From an uncultured Acidobacteriota bacterium (GTDB taxonomy: Bacteria > Acidobacteriota > Thermoanaerobaculia > UBA5066), in assembly GCA_903845115.1 (NCBI GenBank), contig CAIMWE010000084.1, forward strand, positions 1 through 50,899: a stretch of 50,899 nucleotides of DNA. Direction: 5' to 3'. Shown in pieces: positions 42,230 through 50,898 of this stretch. Both the position numbers and the translations under genes were made by a program. Each line of letters starts with the position of its first letter. Positions within the stretch are counted from its first letter, which is position 1. Under the pieces are notes generated by a model that was given only the letters and a program-made list of their open reading frames with translations, did no database searches and was not told where the DNA came from.

Positions 42230-43204
42230 TCAGTTGGGTCTGTCGGATCCGGGGTCGTCTGCTGGACCGCTGCGATAGGGAGGAGCGGTCCCCTTGTAGC
42301 CAGCCCTCATCTTCACGACTCGGACCGGTCTTGCAAGAGTGACGGCAAGGCCCCGAAATCTCACTTGACCGCCGGAAGCGGGGGCGAACCCGAGCAGGTA
42401 CTGGGACCTTAAGTCGTTCTCGATCAACGTGATGGCTTCCCGGAGGTCCTTCGGGTCGTCGGAGACGGCCATCCGGCCGCCAGACACCGTCGCGATCTCC
42501 TCGAGGATCTCGATGTTGATCAGCGCCTCTCCGGTCCTCGGCCCCCGTCCCTTCCCGTCGCGCACGGTCGCCGGGCTCCGGAGGCCGAGCGGGTAGACCG
42601 GTACGTCGATCCCCTCGAGGATCTCCTTCAGCTTATCCCGCGAGAGCGTGGACGCATTGTCGATCCCGTCGGTGAGCAGGATGATCGCCCGCGACCCATT
42701 CTTCCCGAGGAGGCTCCTGTCGGGCATCCGGACCAGCGCGTCGTAGAAGGCCGTCTTGCCGAACGGCTTCACCCGGTCGACCGCGTCGAGAAGGACGCCG
42801 GGCTCCGTGGTGAACGGGATCACCTCCCGGACCTCGCCGGAAGCGAAGACGTGGAGGCTGAAGTCGTCGCCGTTCCGCCTCTGCTGGGAGAGCGCCCGGA
42901 GCGCCTCCTTGGCCCCCTCGAGCTTCCCCGCCAGCGCCATCGACCCGGAACCGTCCAGCAGGATCGTGAAGGAGACGGGCGCACCGCGGCTCTCCTCGAA
43001 CAGGTCGAACGCGACCCGCCGCCCCTCGCAGAAGAGGACGAAGTCGCTCGCCTTGAGGCCCGGCACCGTCCTTCCCTTCGCGTCGGCCACGACGACCGGG
43101 ACCATGACGTACCCGACCGACACGACCTCCTTCCTCACCGGCGGCTCCGGCGAGGGGGCTGCGGGGGCTCCCGCGAGAGCCGCAGCGAGGAGGAAAGGGG
43201 TCAG
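42230..43204 (-). CDS. VWFA-domain protein of the acidobacterial type
   Basis: About 324 residues. N-terminal beta-rich part ([21 protein letters not shown]), then a von Willebrand A domain with MIDAS residues in [15 protein letters not shown] and LLTDGIDN. The final region includes [11 protein letters not shown], a hallmark of the 'VWFA-related Acidobacterial' family. The function of the family is unknown; exported adhesion or assembly roles are likely. A CTG at 43204, overlapping the ndk stop as CTGA, is preferred because it adds a hydrophobic leader ([16 protein letters not shown]); the first standard start (GTG, 43138) has none. Confidence 0.82.
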   Translation of the reverse strand: MTPFLLAAALAGAPAAPSPEPPVRKEVVSVGYVMVPVVVADAKGRTVPGLKASDFVLFCEGRRVAFDLFEESRGAPVSFTILLDGSGSMALAGKLEGAKEALRALSQQRRNGDDFSLHVFASGEVREVIPFTTEPGVLLDAVDRVKPFGKTAFYDALVRMPDRSLLGKNGSRAIILLTDGIDNASTLSRDKLKEILEGIDVPVYPLGLRSPATVRDGKGRGPRTGEALINIEILEEIATVSGGRMAVSDDPKDLREAITLIENDLRSQYLLGFAPASGGQVRFRGLAVTLARPVRVVKMRAGYKGTAPPYRSGPADDPGSDRPN

Positions 43205-43614
43205 AGGAGCTCGGAGGCCGGGAAGAAGTAGACGACCTCGCGGGCCGCGTCCGCCGGGTTCGCGGAGCCGTGGACCGCGTTCCGCTCGATCGAGGCGCCG
43301 AATTCCTTGCGGATCGTCCCCGCGTCGGCCTTGGCGGGGTCGGTGGCGCCCATCACGGAGCGCCAGTGGGCGATCGCGTTGTCGCGCTCGAGCACCAGCA
43401 CGAGAACGGGACCCGAGGTCATGTAGGCGACGAGCGCCGAGAAGAAGCCCTTCTCCTTGTGCTCGGCGTAGAAGCCCGAGGCCTCGGCCTTGGTGATGGA
43501 GTGCTTCTTGAGGGCGACGATGCGGAAGCCTTCGGCCTCCATCCGGGCCAGGATCTTCCCGGCATTCTTCGATTGGACGGCGTCGGGCTTGACGATGGCG
43601 AACGTCTTTTCCAT
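43201..43614 (-). CDS. ndk: Nucleoside-diphosphate kinase
   Basis: 137 residues, the usual length. It transfers phosphate between nucleoside di- and triphosphates through a phosphohistidine: His115 in NAVHGSANP. The KPDAV start motif (residues 9-13), the [10 protein letters not shown] segment and [10 protein letters not shown] are also present. ATG at 43614. Its TGA overlaps the proposed CTG start of the VWFA gene. Confidence 0.96.
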   Translation of the reverse strand: MEKTFAIVKPDAVQSKNAGKILARMEAEGFRIVALKKHSITKAEASGFYAEHKEKGFFSALVAYMTSGPVLVLVLERDNAIAHWRSVMGATDPAKADAGTIRKEFGASIERNAVHGSANPADAAREVVYFFPASELL

Positions 43615-43815
43615 GCGGGCCGGGAGTCTACTACGGCGCTCGACTTCCCCGCGTTGCCGACCCCGTGCCGGCTGGCCCCGTGACGGGACGCGGGAGAGAC
43701 GTCGGACGTACCCGGAGAGGGACGTAATCCGGCGGCACACCTGTTGCGTCGAAAAATAGGACGGTCGAATGGGCCGGTGTGTCCGGTTGGAATCGGCCAC
43801 GAAAGGAGACGATCC

Positions 43816-44352
43816 ATGCGACTCGGACTGAAGACGCTGATCCCGGGGGCGCTGGCGGTGATGGTGGCCGGTTGCTCGACCCTGCAGGTCCACACGGACT
43901 ACGACCCGTCGGGGGACTTCGCCGCGTACCGGACCTTCGCGCTGAAGGACGGGGCGAAGGCGAAGAACTCTCTCGCGCAGGCCCGGGTCACGAAGGCCCT
44001 GGTGGCGACGCTCGAAGCGAAGGGGCTGAAGCAGGTGAGCGGGGAGACCGACCTGAAGGTCTACGCCCACTTCGTCCTGGGCAAGGACGTCCGCCTCTAT
44101 TCCTACGGCTACGGGATGGGAGGCTGGTACGGCTGGCGCTGGGGCGGCGGGTACCAGACGACCGACGTCCAGAACATCCCGACCGGGACGATCGTCATCG
44201 ACCTGGTCGACGGGAAGGAGAACCGGCTCGTCTGGAGAGGGACCGCGAAGGACCAGATCTCGCGCGACATCACCCCGGAGGAGAGGGCGGTCAAGACCAA
44301 GGAAGCGGTCGACAAGCTCTTCGAGGGGTTCCCGCCGAAGAAGCCGGTCTGA
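43816..44352 (+). CDS. DUF4136 lipoprotein
   Basis: 178 residues. Lipoprotein signal (VMVAGC, Cys20) and a DUF4136 domain: [32 protein letters not shown], a Gly/Tyr/Trp-rich loop ([14 protein letters not shown]) and a late [15 protein letters not shown]. The family is a common envelope lipoprotein without known activity. ATG at 43816 with aaaggag 8 bases before. Divergent from ndk across a 201-base gap in which no other gene was seen. Confidence 0.87.
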   Translation: MRLGLKTLIPGALAVMVAGCSTLQVHTDYDPSGDFAAYRTFALKDGAKAKNSLAQARVTKALVATLEAKGLKQVSGETDLKVYAHFVLGKDVRLYSYGYGMGGWYGWRWGGGYQTTDVQNIPTGTIVIDLVDGKENRLVWRGTAKDQISRDITPEERAVKTKEAVDKLFEGFPPKKPV

Positions 44353-44462
44353 TCCCGGCCCGGCCGGGGCCCTCGCCGGGTGGAGAGGCCGCCCGGTGGT
44401 TCACTCTCGCCGCCCGGGAGACCGAAGCCAGACAACCATGGGCCTCGCCCGACCAGAACAAG

Positions 44463-44656
44463 TCATCGGGGCACGGCTGACGCCGAAGTTCCGAACTTCC
44501 TGTAGACCACTTCTGCAACGAGCATCCCTGCCACCGCCGCCACCGTCAAGTCGCTCAGGAAGTGCGACTGCGCGGCGACCCGGGTGATCGCACAACCAAT
44601 GGCCAGTCCGATCCAGACGACCGAGGCCTTCGGAAAGAAGCGACAGAGAATCCAGA
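44463..44656 (-). pseudogene. C-terminal remnant of a PAP2-family phosphatase gene
   Basis: The last 60 or so codons before the stop at 44463 encode VVWIGLAIGCAITRVAAQ, HFLSDLTVAAVAGML and VVYRKF, which match the end of PAP2 phosphatases: the Arg and the His/Asp of their third motif, then the last membrane helix. The upstream motifs (KxxxxxxRP and PSGH) are missing; the reading frame runs straight back into the transposase gene. The gene was evidently broken by the insertion sequence. The missing part is not on the other side of the element. Confidence 0.65.
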
Positions 44657-44692
44657 CCTCCTGACATAGCCCTGCGGCAGCCTGTCGTGTTT

Positions 44693-46124
44693 TCAGGAGG
44701 CGTGAGGGTGGGGGGCGACGGCGAAGCGTAGGCGGAGGTCGGTGCCGGGGAAGACGGATCCGGTCTCGTTTAGCGATGGCGTCCGCTCCGGCGACGGTCC
44801 AGTGCATGCCGGGGCGCTTACGCCTGGTACCGATGGCGTTGTTGCAGCCGGCCTCGACGACGCCGGTGGAGGTGCAGAGGCTCGCTGCCCTGAACTCCTC
44901 GTAGCGCATGCGTTTGCGGTTGCCGTCGATGTATTCGACGCACTTGCGAGCCTCTTCGTCTTGGGACGAGTGGACTCGTAGGGCGTAGAGGATGGCATCG
45001 ATGTCTCCGGCGTCCAGCTCGTCGTAGCGCTGGTGGGCCCACTGGCGGCCGAGGCTGCCCGGTCCATCGACGGACGTGGCGGCGTCCGAGAGGTGCTGCT
45101 TGGCGTGGAAGCGGTCGACGATCTGGATGGCATCCGGGAAGTGTTCGGAGGCGATGTTCCAGATCCACTTGGCCCCATCGCCGAGGACAGCGCGGCGCGG
45201 AGCGCGCTCGAATGCGCGCCTTGTGGCCTCGCGGACGACGCGCTCGGCGAACTCGCTCGGTATCTCGTCGGTGTCCTTCTGGGCGGCGCTCTCGATGGCG
45301 GCCGAGTAGCTCACCGACCCCTCGTCGCGGACCGGCGTCTCTTCCACGTCCCGCCCCTCGGCGCTCCAGACGGTGCACAGCTTTACCTCGCGAGTCTTGG
45401 AGGAGCCGTCGGGCTGCTTGCCGGGGCGGCCCACCAGCTCCTCCTTGCGAATCGGCACCCCCGCGCCGTCCATGCCCAGGTAGAGCGTCGGAGCCACGGA
45501 TTCGTTGGCGGGCGGTCGTTCGACCACTCGCTTCTCGTCGTTCGAGATTTCACGACCGAGCGCCTCGGCGGCCCGCTCGACCTGCTTGGCCGGCACGCGC
45601 AAGCCCGCCAGCTCAGCGAGCAGTTCGTGGCCCTCCTCGAAACTGACGGTCGCTCCCACGAGGCCGACCATGCGTGTGACGGCGGGCGACAGCGAGCTGT
45701 CCTTCAAGCCGAGCGCCGCATCGCGCGGACAGAAGCCAGTCTGGCAAGCCTGGCAGTGGTAATAGGCGCGTTCGAGCGTCAGCGTCCCGAGTGCGCTGTC
45801 GAACGTCTTCGGATGCCGGCCCGCATAGCGTGCGGGCCGAGCACAACGGGGGCACGCAGCGGTGGGCCCGTCGTGTTCGGAGGTGTCGGCGTTGAGTCGC
45901 TGTTCGATGGCGCGAGCTGCAACGCGTAGCGCCTCTCGGCGCGCAGCCATCTCGACGGCTTCGAAGTCCCAGGCGTCGACGGAGCCTTCGCCTACGAGCG
46001 AGTCGATTTCGGCGAGGATCTCCGTCCTGAGCGCGGCGGCGAGCGCCGTTCTTTTTCCGGGCCCAAGACCTCGGCCGGCCGTGCCTCGCAGATCGTTTGA
46101 TTCACGTCGATGAGTCGGTCGCAC
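44693..46124 (-). CDS. ISKra4-family transposase
   Basis: The coding frame runs from ATG 46124 to a stop at 44463 (553 residues), but residues after about 475 belong to sequence outside the usual transposase. Zinc-finger-like CPRCARPARY ... CQACQTGFCP near residue 90-135 and DDE positions are visible: Asp in LGMDGAGVP, Asp in VLGDGAKWIW (with QIVDRFHAKQHL after it) and Glu in GVVEAGCNNAIG, followed by KRPGMHWTVAGADAI. It overlaps the DUF6788 gene by 133 bases in the -1 frame, with an A5G run in the overlap. The stop may have been lost at the IS end, or the C-terminus shifted. Confidence 0.85.
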
Positions 46125-46402
46125 GTGGCACGGAAACCACGGTACGTCTCGACCTCGCGCTCGATCTTCGAGAGCATCGGCCCTGGTCGCAGCTGTAACG
46201 TCTTGGTCTTCCCGCCGACCTTGGTCGTGAACGCGTAGTACGGACCGTGTCCAGGGTGCTCCGCGGAAGCGCAGGCACAGGTGGGTTTGCCACAGGAGCG
46301 GAAGACCTCCGTGATCGATCCCCGACGCATGTCGCCGGTGGCGGCCAGTTTCTGCAGCAAGGCATCGCGGTCGGCCTGAAGCTTGGTCAGAGGGTCGGAC
46401 AT
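45992..46402 (-). CDS. DUF6788 protein of the insertion sequence
   Basis: 136 residues from the ATG at 46402, which is 9 bases after aaggag; an ATG at 46411 touches the ribosome-binding sequence and is less likely. A helical N-terminus (LTKLQADRDALLQKLA) is followed by a Cys/His-rich segment (SCGKPTCACASAEHPGHGPYY) and KTLQLRPGPMLSKIE. Small proteins of this type precede transposases in many ISKra4-family elements. The last 40 residues overlap the transposase in another frame and are Arg/Ser-rich, as expected of an untranslated or rarely used tail if frameshifting occurs. Confidence 0.78.
   Translation of the reverse strand: MSDPLTKLQADRDALLQKLAATGDMRRGSITEVFRSCGKPTCACASAEHPGHGPYYAFTTKVGGKTKTLQLRPGPMLSKIEREVETYRGFRATCDRLIDVNQTICEARPAEVLGPEKERRSPPRSGRRSSPKSTRS
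46051..46058 (-). promoter_or_regulatory. Candidate -1 ribosomal frameshift site in the IS
   Basis: ggaaaaag lies in the overlap of the DUF6788 and transposase genes. A -1 slip here joins the DUF6788 frame to the transposase frame exactly where transposase-like sequence (RTALAAALRTEILAEI) begins. Confidence 0.4.
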
Positions 46403-46415
46403 GGCGCGCATCTCC

Positions 46416-46441
46416 TTCTGATAGCTATCATACTATCAGAA
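46416..46441. promoter_or_regulatory. AT-rich palindrome before the IS genes
   Basis: Perfect 9-bp arms ttctgatag (46416-46424) and ctatcagaa (46433-46441) with an 8-base spacer, starting next to the ribosome-binding sequence of the DUF6788 gene. It may be the IS end, a promoter/operator or both. Confidence 0.5.
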
Positions 46442-46545
46442 CGGCGCGAGAAACACGGGGCCACGCCCTCCCCGCGCGAACGTGACGTGCGCCCCCGCCG
46501 CCCGGCCGGCTTGCCGCGGCGCTTCCCTGCCGATACGCTGTCGAG

Positions 46546-48441
46546 ATGAGTCTCCTCGAAGAGGTGAGCAACCAGTCGGGTGAGGAGCCCGCCTCCGGGC
46601 GCTCGGGGGCGGGGAACCGGGAGACGGGATTCCCCGGCGGGCTCGGCTATCGCCTGGCCGTCGGCGCCTTCGCGGCCCTGGGCCTGGTCTGGAGGCTCTT
46701 TCACCTGTGCGTCGCCAAGCGCGGTGCGGCTCCCGTGGGCGACGAGTTGTGGTACAGCATGCAAGCGCAGGCCCTCGCCGAGGGGCACGGGTTCGTCCAC
46801 ACCGTGTTCGGGGGGCAGACGGCCCTGCACCCCCCCCTGACGCTCTTCGTCCTCGCGCCGGCCCAGTGGCTCGCCCCGGGCTCCGTCCTGGCGCAACGGC
46901 TCGTGATGACGCTCCTCGGCTGCGTCAGCATCCTCCTCGTCGCCCGGCTGGCCCGCCGCCTTGGGGGCGACCGGGCGGGAGTCCTCGCCGCAGCCCTCGC
47001 CGCCGGGTACGCCGGCTTCTGGATGAACGACGCCGTGGTGATGTCGGAGGGTCCCACGACGCTCGTCGTCTGCCTCGTCCTGCTGGCCTCGATCGGCTAC
47101 CTCGACGCGCCGTCGGGGCCGCGCGCGGCCCTCGCCGGCAGCTTGACCGGCCTGGTGGCGCTCGCCCGTCCGGAGCTCCTACTGGTCGCCCCTCTCGCCC
47201 TCGTCCCGCTGATCGTCAGCCGGATCGGGCCCCGGGCGTGGCGCCGCTGGCTCCGGGACGTCGCCCTCGCGCTCGCCGCGTGCCTGACGCTCCTCGCCCC
47301 GTGGATGCTCTTCAACGCCGCCCGCTTCCGGCGCCCCGTCCTGATTTCGACCAACCTGGGACCGACCGACCTGGGGACCAACTGCCGTCCCGCGTATTAC
47401 GGCGCTGGTGTGGGCTGCTGGCACATCGAGTGCCTCAGTGCGGCCGAGCCCCCCCCCGGCCTGGACGAGTCGGAGATCTCGGAGCGCTGGGTGCGGCTGG
47501 CGTCCGAGTTCGCGGCTGGCCACCGTGGCGACCTGCCTCGCGTGACGCTCGCCCGCCTGGGGAGGCAGTGGAACCTGTTCCGCCCGCGGGACGAGATCGG
47601 GCGGGGACAGGGAGAGGGGCGGGAGCGCTGGGCGTCGCGCCTGGGAATGTGGCAGTTCTGGCTGCTCGCCCCGCTCGCGGCGGCCGGAGCGTTCCAGCTG
47701 AGGCGCCAGCGGGCCGTCCTCGTCCTCTTCGCCTGTCTCGCCCTGGTCGTGAGCGTGGGCGCCGCCCGTTTCGAGGGCCTTGCCCGCCGCCGCGTACCGG
47801 TCGAGGTCGTCGTCGTCTGCGCTGCGGTCGCGCTCGACGCGGCGTTGCGCTCCTTCGCCCGCCGGCGCGTGCCCGTGGGCCTGCTGGTCGTCGCGGGAGG
47901 CACCGTGGCGCTCGGCCTGGCGGCGGGCGCCGGAATCCGCGCCGCCGCGGAGTCCCTGGTCGCGCCGGTGGAGGTCTTCGCCGAGGGACGTCCGCGCCTG
48001 CTCGACGTCAAGCCGGGCGAGGGGGACGCCACGCTCCACGCGTTGCCCGCTCCCTCCTACGACGCCGAGGTGATCTTCGAGCGCACCTCGCTCAACACGG
48101 GCGTGGCCTTCAGGGTCCAGGACCCGGCGAACGGGTGGCGCCTCGTCGCCGTTCCCGGCTACGGCACCTGGATTCTCGTCCGGGTCGTAAACGGGGTGGA
48201 AGAGGTCGTGAGGAACACCGGTCTTTCTACGGTGGACGGCCCCGTGCGCGTGGTCCTCGAGAACCGGCCGGCCTCCATCCGGGTCCTCATTGACGGCATT
48301 CCGGCGCTCCGCCTGGACGACTCGACGTTCGGCACGGCCACCGGGTTCGGGCTCCTCTGGCCGCCGCGAGAGGCGCTCACCCCCGGTGAACCGCGAGCGC
48401 GCGTCTCCTCGATCCAGGTGGTCGCCGGGCCCGGGACCTGA
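46546..48441 (+). CDS. GT39-like membrane glycosyltransferase with lectin-like tail
   Basis: 631 residues. The N-terminal half is GT39-like: GDELWYSMQAQALAEGHGF in the first loop (acidic Asp-Glu pair), ALHPPLTLF and about nine membrane helices to residue 470. A soluble C-terminal region (about 490-631) follows, with TGVAFRVQDPANGWRLVAV, RPASIRVLIDGIPALRL and a terminal VSSIQVV; this reads as a concanavalin/laminin-G-like beta-sandwich. Such a tail is not usual for GT39 and might bind glycan on the periplasmic side. ATG at 46546. It lies just beyond the IS and converges on the FkbM gene. Substrate unknown. Confidence 0.78.
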   Translation: MSLLEEVSNQSGEEPASGRSGAGNRETGFPGGLGYRLAVGAFAALGLVWRLFHLCVAKRGAAPVGDELWYSMQAQALAEGHGFVHTVFGGQTALHPPLTLFVLAPAQWLAPGSVLAQRLVMTLLGCVSILLVARLARRLGGDRAGVLAAALAAGYAGFWMNDAVVMSEGPTTLVVCLVLLASIGYLDAPSGPRAALAGSLTGLVALARPELLLVAPLALVPLIVSRIGPRAWRRWLRDVALALAACLTLLAPWMLFNAARFRRPVLISTNLGPTDLGTNCRPAYYGAGVGCWHIECLSAAEPPPGLDESEISERWVRLASEFAAGHRGDLPRVTLARLGRQWNLFRPRDEIGRGQGEGRERWASRLGMWQFWLLAPLAAAGAFQLRRQRAVLVLFACLALVVSVGAARFEGLARRRVPVEVVVVCAAVALDAALRSFARRRVPVGLLVVAGGTVALGLAAGAGIRAAAESLVAPVEVFAEGRPRLLDVKPGEGDATLHALPAPSYDAEVIFERTSLNTGVAFRVQDPANGWRLVAVPGYGTWILVRVVNGVEEVVRNTGLSTVDGPVRVVLENRPASIRVLIDGIPALRLDDSTFGTATGFGLLWPPREALTPGEPRARVSSIQVVAGPGT

Positions 48442-48516
48442 GCCCGGCGAAGCGCGAGGGGACCCCCCGGACGAGACGGCTGGCTGCGGTGGGAGAGTCC
48501 GCGAACCCGGAGTCGC

Positions 48517-50067
48517 CTACCAGAGCGGATCCGCGACGAGATCCGCCACGAGGCCACGCCGATGCGAGCCCGCGGGAAGGGCGAGCAAGTTGATGTGGAG
48601 CCCCGAGGTGGGCGAGATGCCTCCGGCCAGCTTGGCCTTCACGTACGCGGCCTCGAGACGGCACAGCCGGCGCGCTTCCTCGTGGATCTCGAAGGTCTCG
48701 TAGCCGAGCGCGAGGAACTCGCGCCAGAATCCGAGCGGGTCGTGGCCGGTCTCCACGAGACCCTGCGGCCAGTTCTCCAGGAGCCAGACGGGGCGCCACC
48801 CCTTCGCGAGCAGCCCCTTCGCTCCCTGGAAGATCCCGGCTTCCGACCCCTGCGTGTCGGACTTGACGAGGTCGGGCCAGCGGGGGGAGTTCCCGTACAG
48901 CGCATCGATCGTCCGCACGGTGACCGGCTGCGTCCTCCGTCCAGGCTCGCCCGCCACCAGGCGATGGTCTCCGAGGTTGTCGGAGGACAGGTGGAGGAGA
49001 GCCTCCGCGTCGCGCGGACCGACCGCGAGGTGGTGGAGCCGGACCCGAGTCGCCGTGGCGGCACGCCGCGCGACGTTGCGCGACAGCAGCTCGAAGTTCG
49101 CGGCCTCGGGCTCGTAGGCGTCGACCGATCCCGACGCCCCCACGCGGCTCGAGGCCAGGAGCATGTACCAGCCCAGGTTCGCCCCGAGATCGAGCACGAA
49201 GTCCCCCGGTCCGCACATGCGCGTGAACACCTCGGTCTCGAACGGCTCCCAGATCTGCCCGTTTCCCAGGCGGTTCGAGATGAAGCGGTCCGGACGCCGG
49301 TGGATCTCGAGCTCGAAGCGTCCCGACGACGGGACCTCCGCCGTGACGACCCAGGGAACGGCGGACTCCGCCTGCCGTGCCAGCTGCCGCAACTCCCCGA
49401 GGTCCGGCGCGGGGCAGGGCCTCCCCCGCTCCACCCACGGGCGCGGCGGCTGCCTCAGACGAGAGCGAGAGAGGAGCGTAAATGGCCCCAGCAGGTCGTT
49501 CCGGACGAAGCAGGCGGTCGCGCCACCGAGGCCGCACGCCACCAGCCTGTGACCTGGCAACGCGTCCGCCCAGCTCGCCCAGCCATCGCCTCCCTGCCCC
49601 GGGTCCGCCACGAGGACGCTTCTCGGCTTCGCCCGGGCCAGGAGGGTCTCCAAGAGGCCGGGCCGGGCGAGCGCCCCGGAGAGGACGAGGAGGTCCGGCT
49701 CCGCCGTACCGAGGAAGCGGGTGGAGTCCTCCACGGCGCGCGAGAGAACAGGCGCGTCGAGGCCTCGCGCCAGGAGCCAGAACGTCTGGAACCGCTCTCC
49801 GCCGAGCGCCTCCGAGAGCGGCTCTCCGGTCGGTCCGTCCGCGGCCCAGCAGACGAGGTCCCCGGCCCGAAGCCGGTCTGCCCGGATCCCGACCAGCTCG
49901 AACCCGTCTCCGGCGGCCAGGGAAGCGTGCGGACCCGCGCGACCCGGGCCAGGCACGCCCGGGCGAGAGAGGCGGCCTCCCCGAGCGGTCCGGCCGGGTC
50001 GGTCTCGGTGGCCGGGTTCTGCGGCGCGAGCAGCCGCGCCCGCCAGCGGAGCAGAGACCACCGGCAA
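48517..50067 (-). CDS. FkbM-family methyltransferase, 5' part probably frameshifted
   Basis: The C-terminal half (about residues 280-480) is an FkbM methyltransferase: FVLDLGANLGWYMLLAS (SAM site), DAYEPEAANFELLSRNV, LVKSDTQGSEAGIFQGA and LLENWPQG. These enzymes O-methylate sugars or small molecules and often lie in surface-polysaccharide clusters. The N-terminal half is an unrecognised domain (FELVGIRADRLRAGDLVCW, LLVLSGALARPGLLETLL). The first 45 codons in this frame look non-native, whereas another minus frame starting at GTG 50096 has normal codon texture up to about 49920, so the true protein probably starts at 50096 and changes frame at 49905-49930. Confidence 0.75.
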   Translation of the reverse strand: MPVVSAPLAGAAARAAEPGHRDRPGRTARGGRLSRPGVPGPGRAGPHASLAAGDGFELVGIRADRLRAGDLVCWAADGPTGEPLSEALGGERFQTFWLLARGLDAPVLSRAVEDSTRFLGTAEPDLLVLSGALARPGLLETLLARAKPRSVLVADPGQGGDGWASWADALPGHRLVACGLGGATACFVRNDLLGPFTLLSRSRLRQPPRPWVERGRPCPAPDLGELRQLARQAESAVPWVVTAEVPSSGRFELEIHRRPDRFISNRLGNGQIWEPFETEVFTRMCGPGDFVLDLGANLGWYMLLASSRVGASGSVDAYEPEAANFELLSRNVARRAATATRVRLHHLAVGPRDAEALLHLSSDNLGDHRLVAGEPGRRTQPVTVRTIDALYGNSPRWPDLVKSDTQGSEAGIFQGAKGLLAKGWRPVWLLENWPQGLVETGHDPLGFWREFLALGYETFEIHEEARRLCRLEAAYVKAKLAGGISPTSGLHINLLALPAGSHRRGLVADLVADPLW

Positions 50068-50304
50068 ACGTCGAGGCGTCCCGCGCCCGATCTCACGGCC
50101 GCGGCGCCGGCATCACGCCCACCGGGGACTCCCGGCGGCGAACGGCTGTGGCCCCTGGCACGAGCGCGATCTTATCCTCCGCGCGCGGCGGCTCGGGCCG
50201 CCCCACGAGAGGATCAGGAAGTGTTCAGCGCGGTCTCACGGAAGGTCGCTGCCCGGCGGCTCCTTCGCGCGATCGCGGGAGTCGCGCCCGGAGAGCAGGA
50301 ACCG

Positions 50305-50898
50305 TCAGAACCGGTATCCGATCCCGAGCTGGAAGACGTCGGTGTCCTTGTTGTAGGTGGTGAACACCCGGTTCCAGGTGAACCGTCCGAGCCAGCGTTC
50401 CGAGAACCGGTAGCTGAAGCTCGGGGTGATCATGCCGGCAATCGTGCCGGCGCCCTTGCCCGAGGAGTTCTCCTCGTAGGTGTCGACGGCGATGTAAGGG
50501 CCCAGCCCGATCGAGATGGCGACGTGGTCGTCGAAGAACGAGCGGCCCAACCACCCCTGGACGATGAAGCCCCCGCGCCGGACGAGCTGGGAGTTCCCCT
50601 CGTAAAGGAAGGCGGCCGACACGTCGAAGTACTGGCCGAGGCCCCTCCGGTACTCGAGCGACGCCGCAACCGAGTTCTGGCTGTTGAAGCTGTTGACGAC
50701 CGTCTGCCCCACGAAGGCGGTGACCTCGTTCCGGGTGGTCGGCTGCGCCTGCCGCTCCGGCAAGCTCCGCGGCCCCGGTTCGTCCGGCGCGGTCAGCTGA
50801 TAGCCCAGCCCGAGGAGGAAGTCCCAGGTGTCGACCGACGTCGAGGGGGCCCAGGTGCGGTTGACCTGCAACCGCGTGATCCACCGCTTCCCGACGTA
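50305..50898 (-). CDS. Partial outer-membrane beta-barrel protein
   Basis: At least 197 residues; the frame continues to the right edge, so the start (and probably the signal peptide) is outside the window. Alternating hydrophobic/polar strands run throughout (for instance FLLGLGYQL, EVTAFVGQTV, GGFIVQGWLG, VAISIGLGPYIAV, PSFSYRF) and the protein ends in the terminal Phe of the barrel-assembly signal (GIGYRF). It could be a small porin or an acyloxyacyl/PagL-like barrel, but no catalytic motif is clear. Confidence 0.75.
   Translation of the reverse strand, partial: YVGKRWITRLQVNRTWAPSTSVDTWDFLLGLGYQLTAPDEPGPRSLPERQAQPTTRNEVTAFVGQTVVNSFNSQNSVAASLEYRRGLGQYFDVSAAFLYEGNSQLVRRGGFIVQGWLGRSFFDDHVAISIGLGPYIAVDTYEENSSGKGAGTIAGMITPSFSYRFSERWLGRFTWNRVFTTYNKDTDVFQLGIGYRF

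Larger units (their letters stand above)
44657..46441. mobile_element. ISKra4-like insertion sequence (ends approximate)
   Basis: Two overlapping minus-strand genes, a DUF6788 protein and a DDE transposase, form the element. GC content is lower than in flanking genes. The left limit is set where PAP2-like coding stops; 8-bp arms cctcctga/tcaggagg lie there (44657-44664 and 44693-44700). The right limit is set at the outer edge of the 9-bp palindrome at 46416-46441. Convincing terminal inverted repeats and target duplications could not be identified by eye. Confidence 0.65.
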
